Assembly: GCF_900129585.1 (NCBI RefSeq)
Contig: NZ_FQWF01000001.1
Coordinates: 62,001 to 126,000 of the forward strand
DNA length: 64,000 nt
Source: Flavobacterium micromati
GTDB lineage: Bacteria > Bacteroidota > Bacteroidia > Flavobacteriales > Flavobacteriaceae
Direction of reading: 5' to 3'
Positions 61,286 through 64,000 of the stretch are shown here, piece by piece. The notes beneath the pieces are model-generated. The model searched no databases and was not told the origin of the DNA. It saw only the letters and a list, made by a program, of their open reading frames with translations. The translations under genes were made by a program, and so were the position numbers. The stretch's first letter is position 1. Each line of letters starts with the position of its first letter.

Positions 61286-63151
61286 TTAAAAAAGATCCTC
61301 TGGCGAAATCAATTCTGCTAATTTAGTTTTTAATTCTTCATTCAAAATTTGCAATCCGTATTGATAAGATGCATTGACCCACCCAAAACCTTCCTTTGCG
61401 ATATAATCAAACTCAGTCCCAACATTTCCATATTCAGCGAAAACTTTGTGCGAGCTTATTTCCAAATCAAATTTTTCCGGAATTGTTCCATTATAGTCTA
61501 CGGCGTTTCGGGTTATTAACCACAACCAGCGGTAAACCATTTCTTGAGCTTTATCCACAAAATTGTATTTTATCAACCCATCCCATAATAAAATTTGGTG
61601 TGGTGCCCAACCAAATGGGTAATCCCACTGCCTTTGCGGTGCATTTATTCCTATGTCTGCTGTGCTAGACTTAGTACTTCCAGTAATGCCGCCTGTTTTA
61701 ACAAATTGTGGCAGTGCAATTTTTACTAATTTTGTTGCTTGATCGCCGTCGCACAATCCTGCCCAAAGTGGAAAAAATGTTGTTGCCGCTTCAAATGGAA
61801 ATTGTTTTTGATTCACAAAATCATAATCAAAGTACATTCCTGCTTGCTCATTCCAGCACAATTCATTGATTTTATTTTTGCGGAAAATAGCCTTTTGTTC
61901 CCAATCTTCGGCCGTATATGCAACATTGTCAAATGCAAAAGTATCCGAAAAATAGGTCGTAATTAGGTACGCGATATCTTTTTCATACTTGTATAAAAAA
62001 CTATTTATATCTACTGAATTTAAATTGGCACACCTATTTATTAAGCGATTTGTAGTGTCATGCCCACTTTCCCTCATGCTTCTATCATGAACAAAATATT
62101 CATCAAGATTAGAATCAATGATTGTTCGCTGTAAATATTGCTTTTCGAATTCTCTGATGGGCAAATTGTATTTTAAGGCATACGATTCTAAAATATCATC
62201 AAAATGACCAGGTTCTACTTCAAACGGCATCCCAATTCCATCCGCTTTATATCTATTTAAACCTGTTGGGGTCAATCGATTTCCTTGAACCATCCAAACA
62301 GTGTTGTATTCTAAAATTATGGTTTCCAGATGAATTTTCAACCAGTCTAAACTTTGTATTCCCTTTTTCGCAATTTCAATTATTAAAGAGGAATAAAGCG
62401 GTGGTTGCGTTCTTGTTAAATAATAACTTCTATTAGCATTTAGAATTTTCCCGTAATAAATTATTTGGTATTTGAAATTTTCAGCGATTGCCAATGCTAA
62501 TGCTATTTTATTGTCAATTAATAAACCAACACCAATAAAATAGCTATCCCAGCCATACATTTCATTAAATCTGCCTCCAGGAACTACAAATGGAACGCCT
62601 TGTAAACTGTATATTTTTTGTTCCAAAGCCAATGCCAAAATCCCCGGTTTTTCATTTAAAGTCTCAACATATTCAGCCGAATAATTTTCAGGCAGAACCT
62701 GTACTTTAAAGTTTGGCAATTCAGCTTCTAAAGCTTTAAAATAAATAACTCCTTGCTTATCCTTTTCAGAAACGTACAGTGTTGACACTTTACTAGAAGT
62801 TTTTTCGTCTTCAATGATTTGTGTTAATCCCTTTTTATCAATTGTTCTGGTGAGTTCGTCCCAGTAATCGTCTTTAATTTTTCTTGAAATTCGATGTACA
62901 GGATTTTCTTGAATGCGGCTTAAATCTACTTCGCCTAATTCCGAATTGGTTTCCTTGAGTTGTGCTAATTCCTGCAGTAAGTTAGATAATTGATATGTAC
63001 CAATGATTTCTTCTTCTGCTTTAGTATTTTCATCGACCAAAAGAAAACACTTTGGACCATTGTCGTCTTTTGTGATTTTTTTATCCTGATCAGTATCTTC
63101 CTGAAGCAATAATTCCTCGAATACTTTATTTATGTTGAGTACGAATTTCAT
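61286..63151 (-). CDS. Trehalase resembling fungal neutral trehalase, with EF-hand-like loop
   Basis: A 621-residue GH37 enzyme splitting trehalose into two glucose molecules. Both trehalase signatures are present: PGGRFNEMYGWDSY (191-204) and QWDYPFGWAP (508-517). The catalytic acid is probably Asp365 in ESGHDTTNR and the base Glu559 in PEKFD. There is no signal peptide, so it should be cytoplasmic. The first 190 residues resemble yeast Nth1 rather than E. coli TreA/TreF: DTDQDKKITKDDNGPK (19-34) fits a 12-residue EF-hand loop with Asp at positions 1, 3, 5 and 12. GTYQLSNLLQELAQ and ENPVHRISRKI then follow in the same order as the fungal enzyme. The long N-terminal phosphorylated tail of Nth1 is missing. 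It is 24 bases from an MFS transporter gene. Confidence 0.93.
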   Translation of the reverse strand: MKFVLNINKVFEELLLQEDTDQDKKITKDDNGPKCFLLVDENTKAEEEIIGTYQLSNLLQELAQLKETNSELGEVDLSRIQENPVHRISRKIKDDYWDELTRTIDKKGLTQIIEDEKTSSKVSTLYVSEKDKQGVIYFKALEAELPNFKVQVLPENYSAEYVETLNEKPGILALALEQKIYSLQGVPFVVPGGRFNEMYGWDSYFIGVGLLIDNKIALALAIAENFKYQIIYYGKILNANRSYYLTRTQPPLYSSLIIEIAKKGIQSLDWLKIHLETIILEYNTVWMVQGNRLTPTGLNRYKADGIGMPFEVEPGHFDDILESYALKYNLPIREFEKQYLQRTIIDSNLDEYFVHDRSMRESGHDTTNRLINRCANLNSVDINSFLYKYEKDIAYLITTYFSDTFAFDNVAYTAEDWEQKAIFRKNKINELCWNEQAGMYFDYDFVNQKQFPFEAATTFFPLWAGLCDGDQATKLVKIALPQFVKTGGITGSTKSSTADIGINAPQRQWDYPFGWAPHQILLWDGLIKYNFVDKAQEMVYRWLWLITRNAVDYNGTIPEKFDLEISSHKVFAEYGNVGTEFDYIAKEGFGWVNASYQYGLQILNEELKTKLAELISPEDLF

Positions 63152-63175
63152 GTGAATTACTTTTTTTAAGTTCTG

Positions 63176-64000
63176 TTAATGAATCTCCTTTTGTAATTGT
63201 AACGGAATTTCAGTTGTAGCAGTTAATTTCTTCAAAATAAAAAAGGAAATTAACAACAAAAACATTGGAATCAAAGTGTAATAAAACGCATTTTCGGGGC
63301 CTTCATTTTTAAATAAATATCCAATAACTCTAGAGCCCAAAGTTCCTCCTAGGGCTGAGAAAACTACAATTAAACCAGTCATAGAACTGTGTAGTTTTTT
63401 AGGTAACGCACTTAAAACAACTGAATTTAATAACGGATAAATAGGTGCAATAAATAGTCCAACTAAAGGAAATGCAAATCCTATAAGCGGAATATCGCCA
63501 AGCGAATTGATGTCTCGAACTTCTAACCCAACCGTTTTAGGAAGTACAAAAATCACAATAAGCATTGCAGCTACAATACAAACACTTAAAACCCAGATCC
63601 AATTGACATGCTTTGTGATGACACCTGCCAGAAGTCTGCCCACTGCTAGTGAAATTGCTAAAATACTAGCCATCATAATACTGATATTTTCAGGAAGATG
63701 TAAAACTTTACTATTGAAAGTAGGCAACCATGACATGATTCCTTGCTCAATCATCACAAATAAAAATGCACTAATAACAAAAACAATGGTCAGCAACTTT
63801 GCAAACAATTTGAACATTTGTTTAAAATCATCTGCTAAATCTACACCCGGTATTTCCGTTTGATTATCGAATTTGGTGAAAAATAAAAAACCAAAAGAAA
63901 GTAATGAAATTGCAGCCAAAAGCCAATAAACATTCAGCCAAGCATCAGGATTTCCATCAGAATTAAAAGCTGGAAATAAGAAATACGCTAGCGCAATTCC
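63176..64000 (-). CDS. MFS transporter, partial (start beyond right edge)
   Basis: 275 codons are present in frame to the window edge, and the stop is at 63176. The visible part contains about seven to eight transmembrane helices, a cytoplasmic linker (TKFDNQTEIPGVDLADDFKQ) and typical MFS loop segments (ASILAISLAVGRLLAGVITK and GLIVVFSALGGTLGSRVIGY). It is followed by the trehalase gene after 24 bases, so it probably imports a sugar, perhaps trehalose or maltose; that is inferred from context only. The N-terminal half, which would help identify the subfamily, is not in the window. Confidence 0.85.
   Translation of the reverse strand, partial: GIALAYFLFPAFNSDGNPDAWLNVYWLLAAISLLSFGFLFFTKFDNQTEIPGVDLADDFKQMFKLFAKLLTIVFVISAFLFVMIEQGIMSWLPTFNSKVLHLPENISIMMASILAISLAVGRLLAGVITKHVNWIWVLSVCIVAAMLIVIFVLPKTVGLEVRDINSLGDIPLIGFAFPLVGLFIAPIYPLLNSVVLSALPKKLHSSMTGLIVVFSALGGTLGSRVIGYLFKNEGPENAFYYTLIPMFLLLISFFILKKLTATTEIPLQLQKEIH

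Noticed and set aside
1..64000. Integrated prophage, IS element or large genomic island
   Set aside because: No transposase, integrase, phage structural gene, tRNA attachment site or long stretch of foreign-looking genes is visible.

Overview
The window looks like chromosomal DNA from a Flavobacteriaceae bacterium, most likely Flavobacterium. The DNA is A+T-rich. Start codons are almost never preceded by Shine-Dalgarno sequences, and several intergenic regions carry the Bacteroidetes promoter signature (-7 box TAnnTTTG, sometimes with a -33 TTG or TTTG 18-20 nt upstream). Lineage-specific families are frequent: SprA, RemB, PorP/SprF, GLPGLI, DUF4249, DUF6089, and carboxypeptidase-like regulatory domains fused to outer-membrane barrels. 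I see no rRNA, tRNA, CRISPR array, intact insertion sequence or prophage. The gene set is mostly core, and the unusual material is in intergenic regions and in a few atypical proteins.

Layout. (1) 1-2270: divergent metY (partial) and metK. Each has a candidate cis-acting RNA: a Met/Cys-rich leader peptide with terminator and matching antiterminator for metY, and a ~130-nt multi-hairpin leader for metK. (2) 2275-5988: an outer-membrane barrel protein paired with a GLPGLI protein. (3) 6101-8456: a secreted protein coupled to a deoxynucleoside kinase, then an array of eight 72-bp direct repeats abutting the truncated 3' end of a HigA-like antitoxin gene. (4) 8457-12375: membrane and soluble pyrophosphatases and an alpha/beta hydrolase. 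(5) 12577-17152: a lipoprotein and a DUF4249/TonB-dependent receptor pair. (6) 17402-26782: pdxJ, then a long forward cluster for envelope building: CBS protein, nadK, a DUF6089 protein, uppS, bamA, two OmpH/Skp-like chaperones and murI.

(7) 26796-31488: gamma-carbonic anhydrase, a stand-alone PorP/SprF protein, an NfuA-like protein with a duplicated N-terminal domain, a helical repeat protein and mscS. (8) 31516-41024: tsaB, a six-gene MacAB/TolC-type efflux operon and a DUF4403 lipoprotein. (9) 41028-46460: respiratory oxidase assembly and subunits, including ctaB, two subunit III proteins, subunit IV, SCO, a cysteine-less SCO-like protein, DUF420 and a small CxxC protein. (10) 46563-58254: remB and deoC, then ruvA-sprA-gcvH-vanZ. 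(11) 58343-64000: bifunctional malic enzyme, a CBS protein, a trehalase resembling fungal neutral trehalase with an EF-hand-like loop, and a partial MFS transporter.

How the genes work together. BamA, the OmpH-like chaperones, UppS and MurI build the envelope into which SprA (type IX secretion), RemB, PorP/SprF and the TonB-type barrels are placed. The oxidase cluster and the proton-pumping pyrophosphatase contribute to the membrane potential that drives secretion, gliding and efflux. The items most worth follow-up are the metY attenuator, the metK leader RNA, the 72-bp repeat array with its antitoxin remnant, and the EF-hand-bearing trehalase.
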